A stretch of DNA of 64,000 bases from Adiantum capillus-veneris (taxonomy: Eukaryota > Streptophyta > Polypodiopsida > Polypodiales > Pteridaceae), in contig CM043961.1 in NCBI GenBank assembly GCA_014529385.2, positions 17,102,978 through 17,166,977 of the forward strand. The letters run 5' to 3'. The notes under the pieces were generated by a model. The model had not been told where the DNA came from, searched no databases, and was given only the letters and a program-made list of their open reading frames with translations. The position numbers and the translations under genes are program-made. Positions 42,898 through 52,482 of this stretch are shown in pieces. Every line of letters begins with the position of its first letter. Positions within the stretch are counted from its first letter, which is position 1.

Positions 42898-44356
42898 CTA
42901 CGTGACTTCCACCATCTCTATACATAGATGATGTTGTGCTTTGGATAAGCACTTAGTGAGAGCATATGCTGGATTTTGCGATGTATGGACCTTAACCAAT
43001 GTAATAAGGCCAATCTCAAGCACTTCTCGTATGAAGTGATACCGCACGTCAATATGCTTTGTGCGTGCATGAAACATGGCATTCTTTGCCAGACGTATGG
43101 CACTCTGGCTATCACAACCAAGCATAGGTGCCTTCGCAGGCAAACCAAACTCACTGCATAGGCGTGCTAACCAAATCGCTTCTTTAGAAGCCTCAGTGGC
43201 TGAAATATATTTAGCCTTTGTAGTAGACAATGCAACGAACTTTTGCAATCTAGAACACTATGAAACAGCACCTCCCGCAAGAGTAAATACATAGCCACTT
43301 GTAAATATCCATGTATCCACATCACCAGCCATGTCAGAGTCACAAAATCCCTTCAACTCCATTGGTCCTTTACCATAGCAGAGGCATTTGTTTTTAGTCC
43401 CTTTCAAGTACCTCATAATGGACTTCACTGCATCCCAGTGCAACCTGCCTGGATTAGCCATAAACCGGCTCACAACTCCCACTGCATGGGCTATGTCAGG
43501 CCTAGTAGCAACCATAGCATACATAAGTGAACCACAAGCTGAAGCGTAAGCCACACTTTGCATGTCATTGGCTTCTTCCTTTGACTTAGGACAATCATCC
43601 TTAGAGATTTTGACATATGGCTGTAATGGCACACCAAGAGGCTTTGCTTCAGCCATGTTAAATCTGTCCAACACCTTTTCAATGTACTTTTCTTGCGACA
43701 AATACAATAGGCGCTTGTCTCTTTGCCTTGTAACACGCACTCCAAGTATACGTTCAGCTGCCCCAAGGTCTTTCATTGAAAATGCAGATTTCAGCTGCCC
43801 TTTAAGAGCATCAACAATGCTTCTTTTCTTTGCAGCTATCAACATATCATCAACATAGAGCACGAGAATGATAGGGCTGCCATCCTCATCACGTTTGGTA
43901 TACAAACAATGGTCTGCATGGCTTCTTTTGTAACCATGTTTAAGCATGAAGCGATCAAACTTCTTGTACCATTGTCTACATGATTGTTTCAGCCCATACA
44001 AGCTTCTATCGAGCATACATACCAAATGTTCCTTGCCAGGAATAACAAAACCCTCGTGTTGCTTCATGTAAAGCTCTTCTTCCACATCACCATGCAAGAA
44101 AGCGGTATGTACATCCATTTGGTCCATTTCCAAATCAAGAGCAGCCACTATGGCAAACAATACACGCAAAGTGGTCATCTTCACAACAGGAGAGAACACT
44201 TCCTGAAAGTCTATGCCCTTGGTTTGAACATATCCCTTTGCAACTAGCCTTGCCTTATACTTGGGTTTTGCATCAACTGTCTTGATTTTATACACCTATT
44301 TGTTAGGAATAGCCTTCCTTCCTTTGGGCAATTCCACCAAATCCCAAGTATGATTA
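42898..44356 (-). pseudogene. copia RT and RNase H
   Basis: RT reads YKARLVAKGYVQTKGIDFQ, DVHTAFLHGDVEEELYM, SLYGLKQSCRQWYKKF, the catalytic YVDDML and ATRPDIAHAVGVVSRFM, uninterrupted over 345 codons (43258-44295). A stop at 44296-44298 falls where Trp is expected before VYKIK. RNase H reads FCDSDMAGDVDTW, then after a stop at about 43255 KFVALSTTKAKYISATEA (the usual catalytic Glu of EAEY is Lys), CDSQSAIRLAKN and AYALTKCLS. The N-terminal piece (WDLVELPKGRKAIPNK) reaches 44350, where the first insert begins. Confidence 0.9.
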
Positions 44357-44852
44357 TGTCACGTACACATCGAACCCTATGTGTCCGTGGACAAGCTACA
44401 GCATAACAGGGTGGGTTCAGCCAGTCTAGATTAGAGGTGATCTGACACTTTTGTGAGTCTATTCGTAGACCGTGCATGCCCAGTCACTTAGTGTAGATGC
44501 ATATCCTCTGGTTGTACACAGCATGATCATCAGTATTCCCATCAGAATCCATCAGATTCCATTAGGGGAATTTTCCAGTGCATTTAGCCTATTTTCCAGT
44601 GCATTTAGGCCACACTCTCCTGGGCGAGAGTGGTCTAGGGGTTTTACAACGTCTCTGGTGTTGTATCTCTCTTCTCTCTATCTCTCAGTCTCATACACTT
44701 GCACGCAGAGTGTCCACTCACTTTGTTCATGATCATAGCACTCTCCATTAAGAACGGAAGGCTCTCCCTTCCATAAGAACTAAAAGGAACCTTGAGCAAA
44801 TATGGATCACTCATCTTGAGAAAGTACAACATTCATTCCGTTGCACCTTACA
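44357..44852 (+). repeat. 5' LTR of the non-autonomous element, lacking the promoter block
   Basis: It aligns with both ends of 46971-48122 but lacks about 656 bp corresponding to about 47215-47865, which includes the TATA-like box of the 3' LTR. The first 100 bp are much more diverged from the 3' LTR than the rest. A hairpin (ACTCTC ... GAGAGT, about 44614-44631) matches the 3' LTR hairpin at 47872-47893. Confidence 0.8.
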
Positions 44853-44853
44853 T

Positions 44854-44865
44854 TGGTATCAGAGC
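44854..44865 (+). other. Primer-binding site (initiator tRNA-Met)
   Basis: TGGTATCAGAGC, an exact match to the common plant site, starts one base after the LTR terminus. Confidence 0.9.
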
Positions 44866-45204
44866 TTTGGCAATGTTTTGTATCACTCAAGGAAAGAACC
44901 ACAAGAATCACAAGAATCTTTTTTGCTTGTTGCCATCGCACGAACCCAAGTTCGCTTGGGCTTGTCGATTCCTAATCGTGTTTTTGAAGAGTGACAAGAA
45001 TCCTAGGAAAGAAGGGCTTGTCCAGCCTCCCCTTGTGTCTCTTTTCACTCATTGAGAGCGGACCGTGCACTTAGCGGCTGGCCAATCGGCGTGAGGTGGG
45101 AAAGCAACCTTGCTATGAGCGCAAGGCCGCCAAGGGGTGCGCCCGCAGAAAGGAGTAGAACTCGGGTGAAGAGAAGATCCTTCTCAAACACAGTTTGGAA
45201 GCGA

Positions 45205-45330
45205 AAGAAAACCTCAAGAACCTCAAGACTCCCAAGAACCTCAAGACCCTCAAGAACCCAAGACACCCAAGAACCCAAGACCCCCAAGAACCCAAGTTCT
45301 TCGTGAACTTAAGAACCCAAGACCACAAGA
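45205..45330 (+). repeat. Short tandem array of AAGAACCC-type words
   Basis: CAAGAACCTCAAGAC and CAAGAACCCAAGAC-type units of about 9-15 bp repeat across the leader. They create shadow frames on both strands (for example minus 45045-45287) that are not genes. Confidence 0.75.
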
Positions 45331-45366
45331 ACCCACCACTTCAGAAAGGTCATCACTCGAAGCGGA

Positions 45367-46818
45367 ATGGATACTTCGCTTGGAGGTGATGAGCATGAGA
45401 GAGGCGAAGAAGAATTTTCCCCACCACGAGGTTTTTCCAACCCTCCCCCTTCCCCATCTACGACAAGGATTACACTAACTCATATGGAGGCTTTCAACAA
45501 GAGGATGATGGACAGGAAGTTAGAAAGCGAAGAACGAATCGCGGCCATAGAGCATAAGTACCAAGAAAGAATGGCAGTCATAGCCCGTGCGAGCGAGCAA
45601 GCCCGCTTGGAAGCCAAAGTAAGAAAAGCAGAAAGAGAAGCAAAAAGAAAGGCCGACTTGGAGCGTGAGCGTGAGCAAGCGCGCTTGGCGGCCGAACAGA
45701 GCGCTCGACGCATGAAAGAGATGTTGCGACTCTTTTCTCAAGTGCAGGCGCACTTTGCACAGCATCGGGAAAAGGAGACTCTCTTAGTCTCTTCTTCTCC
45801 AAAGCAAGACACACAGGATTTGCATGATTATGAGAAGCATGATAATTTGAATGACAATGACAAGCATGATGAATTGAATGACAATGATTTGCATGATGAT
45901 TTGATTGACAAAGATAAGCATGATGATTTGGATGTTAATGATGAGCATCATGATTTGCATGATCAAGATGTGATTTCTCACAAGCATGATGATTTGCATG
46001 ATCAAGAGGTAATTTCTCACAAGCATGATGATTTGCATGATCAAGAGGTGATTTCTCACAAGCATGATGAGTTGCATGAAGATGATGTGATTGTTCACAA
46101 GGATGATGTGTTAGTGGATGCTTTTTCTAGCGAAGCTAACCTCGTTGTAGATTCGATCAATCACGAAGAACCGATCTTGGCTCTCGAGCCTAGGTCCAAA
46201 GAACCCTCAGAGGAAGTATTATGTGTTCGCATGATTGATACGCACGCATTGTTCGAGTGTTTCATTCATGATCGTTTCCTGTATTTTAGTCAACGTCTTT
46301 ATGTGATCCCTTTTACTAGGCATGACATATTGTACGTTGAGTACGTTTCACTCATGGATGAGCACCAATGTATGCGGATTTTTCATGATAAGCTGAAAAG
46401 TATGTATGTAAGGAAGTCACATTCCAAGTCTCTTCCTTGGCATGACACATTTGTAGAACGAGCACATGAAAGTCTGAGCACCAAGCATGGGCATTTCCGT
46501 TGTGAATTGCCACACTTGATTGCTTCAGATCATAAGAGAAAGATTCGATCTCATTGTTTGCGTGTGTGTGGTGAACGGGTTAGCACTCCGTCTCTTTGTT
46601 CATCTACTTTGCATGCACAGTCTTTGAGGAAGACAAGATTTTTTCCACTCACTTTACATGGAATAGGTATGTTCATGGTTTTGTGTTGGAAATGGTTTCA
46701 GGAATTTTCAGCCATGGAGATTCTTGAAGAAGAAAGAAGCATGACTCTCGACAAAGTTGAAGCATCCAAGAGGCCACAAAAGACTCCGTGTCGCTTTCGG
46801 TGCGGCCCAAAGAAGTAA
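45367..46818 (+). CDS. 483-residue ORF: coiled coil, His/Asp repeats, basic His/Cys-bearing C-terminus (function unknown)
   Basis: This is the only long intact frame in the element and the longest unbroken non-pol-type frame in the window. Residues about 40-145 are highly charged and heptad-like (ERIAAIEHKYQERMAVIA, REAKRKADLEREREQA). Residues about 150-250 are His/Asp repeats: shorter NDNDKHDEL-type units, then four 13-residue units (HDDLHDQEVISHK type) encoded by 39-bp repeats at 45952-46107. Residues about 290-483 are basic with many His and Cys (HIRS-, WHDTF-, SHCLRVCGE-type segments). A +1 frame overlaps the end and runs on to the LTR (DLYEVQVPHDSHIRVG), so a frameshift may have shortened it. 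No known domain is recognised. It sits where gag would be, so a Gag-like role or a captured gene are both possible. Confidence 0.7.
   Translation: MDTSLGGDEHERGEEEFSPPRGFSNPPPSPSTTRITLTHMEAFNKRMMDRKLESEERIAAIEHKYQERMAVIARASEQARLEAKVRKAEREAKRKADLEREREQARLAAEQSARRMKEMLRLFSQVQAHFAQHREKETLLVSSSPKQDTQDLHDYEKHDNLNDNDKHDELNDNDLHDDLIDKDKHDDLDVNDEHHDLHDQDVISHKHDDLHDQEVISHKHDDLHDQEVISHKHDELHEDDVIVHKDDVLVDAFSSEANLVVDSINHEEPILALEPRSKEPSEEVLCVRMIDTHALFECFIHDRFLYFSQRLYVIPFTRHDILYVEYVSLMDEHQCMRIFHDKLKSMYVRKSHSKSLPWHDTFVERAHESLSTKHGHFRCELPHLIASDHKRKIRSHCLRVCGERVSTPSLCSSTLHAQSLRKTRFFPLTLHGIGMFMVLCWKWFQEFSAMEILEEERSMTLDKVEASKRPQKTPCRFRCGPKK
45952..46107 (+). repeat. 39-bp tandem repeat, four units
   Basis: Units start at 45952, 45991, 46030 and 46069. 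The first three are nearly identical and the fourth is diverged. Each is in frame and encodes 13 residues rich in His and Asp. Confidence 0.92.
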
Positions 46819-46956
46819 GCGTTGCAGACCTTTATGAAGTTCAAGTACCGCACGACTCACACATCAGAGTGGGCCGGCAAAGAGTCCCTTCCAAGATTCC
46901 GGATACTATTGGCGATCTCCCTCGACGCCATACAGTTCGGTACCAGTACCTCACTT

Positions 46957-46970
46957 TGAAAAGGAGGGGA
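46957..46970 (+). other. Polypurine tract of the non-autonomous element
   Basis: GAAAAGGAGGGGA lies directly before the 3' LTR start at 46971. Confidence 0.8.
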
Positions 46971-48122
46971 TGTCACGTGACAAATCCAACCCTTTGTGTC
47001 CGTGGACAAGCTACAGCATAACAAGGTTCAGTCAGTCCAGTCAGTCTAGATTAAAAGTGCTCTGCCACTTTTGTGAGTCTATTCGTAGACCGTGCATGCC
47101 CAGTCACTTAGTGTAGATGCATATCCTCTGGTTGCACACAACATGATCATCAGTATTCCCATCAGAATCCATCAGATTCCATCAGGGGAATTTTCCAATG
47201 CATTTAGCCTATTTTTCCTATTTTTGACATTTTTCACTTATTAATTTTAGCGACTTTCCAACAAAAGTAGGTAGGGAAATTTGGGTAAGAAAATATATAA
47301 GCAAACCAAAGCTAGCACTCTTTGGTAGATGAGCAAGGAGCACAACAGGCCTTTGGCAGCAGGTACTCCCCTCTCTCAGCAGACTCTCCAAGCTTCCCTT
47401 GGAGATCCCATCACCCCTTCAGCCCCAACGTTTTTGCTCATTGCCAACACCCCATCCTGCTTGGCGTTTTCAGCATTGGCTAGACCGCAACAGCCACATG
47501 CACCTAGCGTTTTCAATTATCGCCATCAAAGCTGCAAAGTAGCTAGCGTTTTCAGCCTTCATTCGAAGCAGACAAATCAGCGTTTTCAGCGTCAAGTACA
47601 GCAGCGTTTTCAGCATCAGAAAAAGCAGCAGATCAGCGTTATTTGTGAAGATTTTTAGCCTTCAAAAACGCAGCCAAATCTGCGTTTTTTAGCTTTCCGA
47701 ATCAGCCAGAAAATTCAACAGATAGCGTTTTGTGGATAGCAGTAAGAAGGCTGCAGATTTCAGCCCTTAGGTCATTGTCGCCATCCCCGTCGTCGTCACC
47801 GACATAGTCCCAAGTTGCATCAGTTTCCATGCATTATCATTGTACCACTTTGTGCAATCAATAGTAGACCACTCTCGCCGACGAGAGTGGGGCCTTCTGA
47901 GGAGGGATTTTACAACGTCTCTGGTGTCGTATCTCTCTTCTTTCTCTCTATCTCATAGTCTCATACACTTGCATGCACAGTGTCCACTCACTTTGTTCGT
48001 GATCATAACACTCTCCATTAAGAACGGAAGGCTCTCCCTTCCATAAGAACTAAAAGGAACCTTGAGCAAATATAGATCACTCATCTCGAGAAAGTACAAC
48101 ATTCATTCCGCTGCACCTTTCA
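46971..48122 (+). repeat. 3' LTR of the non-autonomous element, with promoter block
   Basis: TGTCACGTGAC to CACCTTTCA. A TATA-like box (AATATATAAGC, about 47290-47300) is followed by a transcribed-looking segment with seven or more GCGTTTT words, most as AGCGTTTTCAGC (47465-47730). A hairpin follows (CCACTCTCG, loop CCGA, CGAGAGTGG, 47872-47893), then text shared with the 5' LTR. Confidence 0.82.
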
Positions 48123-48205
48123 GATTAGCATGCAAAGCTTTAATCTCTTCCTGCATAGCAAGCTCCCACTTGTTGCTATGCTCAAGTCTTTGCCTCTTTA
48201 TACGT
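48123..48205 (-). pseudogene. Island of copia RT between the two inserted elements
   Basis: On the minus strand it reads YKEAKT, then SNKWELAMQEEIKALHAN, the start of copia RT. A two-base deletion shifts the frame after YKEAKT. It joins the integrase tail at 56938 (LTDEGEPL) to RT at 44350 (WDLVELPKG), which proves that both flanking elements are separate insertions into one copia. Confidence 0.88.
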
Positions 48206-49348
48206 TGTCAGGAGTTTTTTGGAGCAAGGGATTGTGCATATGTACATATACATGCATGGTGCATCAAATAAAGAATTGCCCATTTTCCAGAGACAGGTGG
48301 TTACGTGGGGCCCACATGTGTGCAGGTAGGACAGGGTGTACATAGTGCATCGATTTTCACTATTACCAGTACCACTGTGTTTTTTCTACAATAAGGAGGA
48401 GTTGGTAGCGCATAAAACTTCTCGAGGAAGCTATCCGCGGGCCGACGACATGAGGTAAGCAGGTGCGTCAGATGGCATCGAGTGGCGTCAGGAGGTCGAA
48501 CGGGGTCAATACTTGCACGCAGAGAAGTATGGACACGACGTGGGTGTTTTCTTGTGATACTTATGCAGAAAGGTCATCATGAGGACCACTTTTTGGGGCC
48601 ACTTCACGTGGTTGCGGGATGCATTATTTGGAAAAATTGAGTGCCAGGTGTGCGGATGATGCAAAAAGGTGACAACTATGCACTCCGAGGTCAGATTTTG
48701 GCATGTTCGGGGTCTGTTTGAGGTCATCTAAAAGGCCACGGGTGCCCAACTAATAAAGCTAAGTGTGGGAACTGAAAAAACTGAGAGAAGACCAGAAAAA
48801 ACGTGGAGAGGAGAGGAGGAACAGTCGCAAGTGCGTTTTTGCTGTTTTTGGAGCATTTTTTGGCCCTAAACTGCTTATCCAAGGTCGGATTTGAGCACTG
48901 TGACATTGCAAGGTGGGGTTTTTGGGCGTTCCGGATGCAATGGCGCTGTCCATTTTGCCAAATTTCTCACAGATTTTCTGTTGTTTTTCTGTGTAATCTT
49001 CTCCGGTGAGTGAAGCCTCTGCTTAACTTTGTGGTTGTATCTGGTGTATTTCCTCAATACTGTGTAAACTATTTGCCCCATTGGTGTTGGGTTGAGTTTC
49101 ATTGAGTCTAAACAACAACAATTTGCCTCCTTTGAGCTGAATTGAGAGTGTATGTGTGAGTGTGTATGTGTGAGTGTTGAGTGGGCAAGTGGGAAATCTC
49201 TCTCTTCTCACTCCGTCCTGTGTGTTTCCTGTCTCGGCCAGGCTGGTTGTGTAAGCCGAGTGGTGCCCCATAATGTGTGTGTGTATCATCCCAAGAGTAT
49301 GTGTCGGGTCATTATAGAGGCGTTGTGTGTGTTTCCATCCCGCTCACA
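48206..49348 (+). repeat. 5' LTR of the Tat-type element
   Basis: Collinear with 55798-56937. Reading frames inside on both strands recur in both LTRs and are not genes. The sequence TGGCGTCTCC starts six bases after its end (49355), as a primer site would, but I cannot assign the tRNA. Confidence 0.9.
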
Positions 49349-50406
49349 TTCTATTGGCGTCTCCACGGAGGATCTTCTTCGAGTACCTTCTGCTTCGAGC
49401 TTCAAGCTTCGAGATTCCGGGCTAAAGGTTACAGCTTACAGGTTACAAGTTACAGGGACAGGTACAGGTACAAGTGATTCACACAGGTACAGGTAGCTGG
49501 AGTACAGTGATATACTAGCAGTTATGTCACTTGCAGTTGTTGTCGGTATGCATCACTTGGCGTCTATTTGAGCGCATTGTCTGCTGGATTGTACGTTACT
49601 TGTGGAAACTGCCATTGTACGCATTTGTGGAGCCATACTTGGTTGTATTTGGCAGTCCCAACCATTTCTGAGACTTGGTATGGAAGATAGCCATTTCTGA
49701 GACTTGACTATACGCGATTTGCATCAGCCTTCGTGTGAGGGTCGATAGTGTGAGGTTTTTATTGAGTTGGGGGATTCTCAAATGTGGAGATCCTTTCGGT
49801 GATACAAGTAGCTGGAGCACCCTTTTCGTGACCTCGCCATAGGCTATATACTAGTGATTCCTAATAAATGCTCGAGTTCTATTGTTGGCAGTTTATGCAT
49901 ACATAGACAGTCTATATTTTGGATTCACACTGCTCTATTTCTAGGGGAACTCTGCAAAATTTTTTCCAAGTTATGATGGTTGGTTTTTTGGTCTTTTGAG
50001 CCATTTATGCTGTTATGCTACTGAAATTTTGGCAAAATCAGAGGTTAAGTCAGGTGTGCCTTCTTGGGAGCTTCATGGTTGGCTTTAATGGATGATCAAA
50101 ATGGCCCTCAATTCACTCCATTTCATTTAACTCAAAGAATCCAGATGAATGTTCATGTGTCCAAGAAGATTTTTTTCCAGCAGCGCAGTCTTTATGTTCG
50201 GGCCAAGAAGATTACGAGAGATCTTGGAATGTCCTTTGCCTGTTGTAATTCCGATGATCAACTATGAAAACTCATTTGATGTGCATGTGTTTGTCCTTAT
50301 CTAAAGTTGAGCTCCATTGAAGTTTCTGGGGATTGGGTAGTCAAAAGTTTTGGATTCTTGCACGTGTGTTCAAAGGGGTTCTCAAAGCATTGTAACTTGG
50401 GTAGCC
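49349..50406 (+). other. Leader of the Tat-type element
   Basis: About 1 kb without a credible gene. 49429-49497 is a loose array of ACAGGT words. The Gag frame opens in its last 60 bases, before the chosen ATG at 50407. Confidence 0.6.
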
Positions 50407-51890
50407 ATGGCTTTCTCTTATCCGGAGTTTCATGAAAGAAGTGATGAAGATGTGGAAGATTTTTTGGAAAAGATGGAGGTTGCCTGCATTAGCAACCAGA
50501 TTCATGACCCTGCGCAGATGTTACGTCTTCTCCAAATTTGTTTGAAGAGTGATGCACGAGTCTGGTCCAAAACATTTGAAGAGGAGTTGCGTGCAGCGGA
50601 TCCACCTGTAAGATTGAGTTGGGACAATCTAAGGCATGGGTTGGAAGTGGAGTTTGTGAAGATAGAAGATCCTGACAAAGTGTGACAAGAAGTACAAGGT
50701 TTGGTGCAAAAGGAAGGTGAGCCAGTAGATGCGTACATACGTAAGTTCTCATTGGCATGGGAGCGGATGTGCAAGGCCTTAGCACCACAGGTACCCCCGC
50801 CTGACATGATGAAGAAGGACAGGTTCTTGGCTGCTCTTTGGGAGAATATACGTTGGAGAGTGGAGCTAAAGAATCTTAGGACATATGAAGATGCACTAGA
50901 GATAGCAAGAAACAAAGAGTGGAAGTTGAGGAAAATGAGCCAGTTAGGGGTGGAGTCTTTGCCCTTGAGGTCTGAATTTCAACCTATAGAGTCTTTACAA
51001 GGTCGCATGTCAGGGGTTCATCATGAACCAGTGGTTCCTGTTACCGCTCAAGTTATGCCAGCAGTGGTCACTACAACAGTGCAAGATGATGGGATAAGGC
51101 AAGACATGAGGCAAGTGGTAGATTTGATGAAGAATCTCAGCCTAAACATGCTAGGTCAAGTGGGAAATAATCGAGGTCGAGGGAGGTTTGCAAATCAGCC
51201 AGGAGGTGAAGAAAGGCCTAGGAATGGTGTTGGACAAAGCAATGGTAGGTTTTGGAGGCAAACGCCCACATGTTATAATTGTGGAGAGTTGGGTCACATC
51301 AGCCCGCAATGTGATAAACCACCAAGGATGGGGGGAGACATGTATCCATTGCCAAGACAGGTGCTAACTAAGTCAAATGATTATGGCATCGAAATTAAGG
51401 GAGACGAAGGAACCAGTGGACTGACCCAGGAGGAAAAGGGAAAGACAAAAGTGCTAAGTGTAGTCACCTTGGAGAAGGCATCAAAGCTAGAGGATACATT
51501 AGTGATGCCTATTGGGAAGAGGACCACAGAGGATAAGGAAGGAAGAAGTGCCCCAGGTCCTAGTAAGAAGAAAGGAAAGAGCCATGAAGGCGAGGATGTC
51601 AAGGCCAAGAGGAAAAGGAGAGCTCGTCGAAAGTTTCATGTTTTAGATTTTCCACTAGGGGATGGGCAATTAAGCTATGACTTGAAGGAGGATCTGACGA
51701 GCAGGAAGGCAGATGTTACTTTTGGGCAGCTTATAGAGATGGTGCCTAAGCTAAAGCGACAGTGGAAGAGGATGGTTAACCCAATGGAGAAAGAGCCAGA
51801 GAGAGGTTCAGTAAAGGTGTTGGCAATGGATGAGCTACCAGACATTTGTCCAATAGTAGATGTGTGGCATAAAAGGAAAAATTTGGGACA
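50407..51890 (+). pseudogene. gag of the Tat-type element
   Basis: MAFSYPEFHERSDEDVEDF starts the Gag domain (DARVWSKTFEEEL, LSWDNLRHGLEVEF, then EGEPVDAYIRKFSLAWERM, LKNLRTYEDALEIARN). A TGA at 50683-50685 interrupts it. An intact CCHC knuckle (CYNCGELGHISPQC) lies at 51272-51313, followed by a long Lys/Glu-rich linker with basic patches (KAKRKRRARRK). Downstream of the single stop the frame is open into protease. Confidence 0.88.
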
Positions 51891-52482
51891 AGGTTATGTG
51901 GATGGCGGAGCCCAAATATGTGTCATAACACACTCATGCGTTGAGAAGATGGGTCTCACAGTGGCTGGGGTGTCAAGTTTTCGGATCAGATTGGCAAACC
52001 ATCAAAAAATAAAATTCTTGGGTGTTGTAAAGAGCTTAGAAGTGCAGGCATATGATGCAAAGGCAGTGGTTGATTTTCATGTGATGCCAGCAGGGTTGGG
52101 AACATATCCTATTATACTGGGCAGACCATGGTTACGTGCAGTGGGAGCTGTTCAAGATTGGCGACATGGTACGATTAGCCTCTATGGAAAGACAGGTACC
52201 AAGAAGCTTTATAATATGGACACAAGGAAACGATTAGAGGAGCTTTCTGAAGATGAGGATGAGTCTAGTGATGAAAACTCTTCCACGGTGACAGATGAGG
52301 ACAGTGATAGCACTACCAGCAGTGATGAGGATGCTGATGTTGCATTTCTTTTGATGGACAAAGAAATCCAGGAGTTTGGTTTAGTTGCATTTGCGAATGA
52401 GGTTGAAGATGAAAGTGAAGGGCCTTATGAAGTGATTGAAGGGCTGATGCAAACCAAGGTTGAGTTGTCAAAGAAGCAGTAA
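51891..52482 (+). pseudogene. Protease of the Tat-type element
   Basis: YVDGGAQICVITHSCVEKM is the active site, DGGA instead of DSGA or DTGA. It is followed by IRLANHQKIKFLGVV, VMPAGLGTYPIILGRPWL and VQDWRHGTISL, then an acidic Ser/Asp/Glu tail. The frame is fused to gag without a break and ends in TAA at 52480-52482. Confidence 0.85.

Larger units (their letters stand above)
44357..48122 (+). mobile_element. Non-autonomous LTR element with a single long ORF, TSD GATTA
   Basis: It starts TGTCACGT and ends CACCTTTCA, with GATTA at 44352-44356 and 48123-48127. A 5' LTR (44357-44852), initiator-Met primer site, one 483-codon ORF, polypurine tract and 3' LTR (46971-48122) are present. No protease, RT, RNase H or integrase motif occurs. 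The LTRs are unequal (496 and 1152 bp). It must have used enzymes of another element, like LARD-type elements. It lies opposite to the orientation of its copia host. Confidence 0.88.

Noticed and set aside
45045..45328. Minus-strand frames rich in Leu/Gly/Ser/Val
   Set aside because: They are shadows of the AAGAACCC-type tandem array.
48506..49289. Series of short minus-strand frames conserved at 56098-56878
   Set aside because: The conservation simply reflects the two LTRs of the same element. Composition and length do not support genes.
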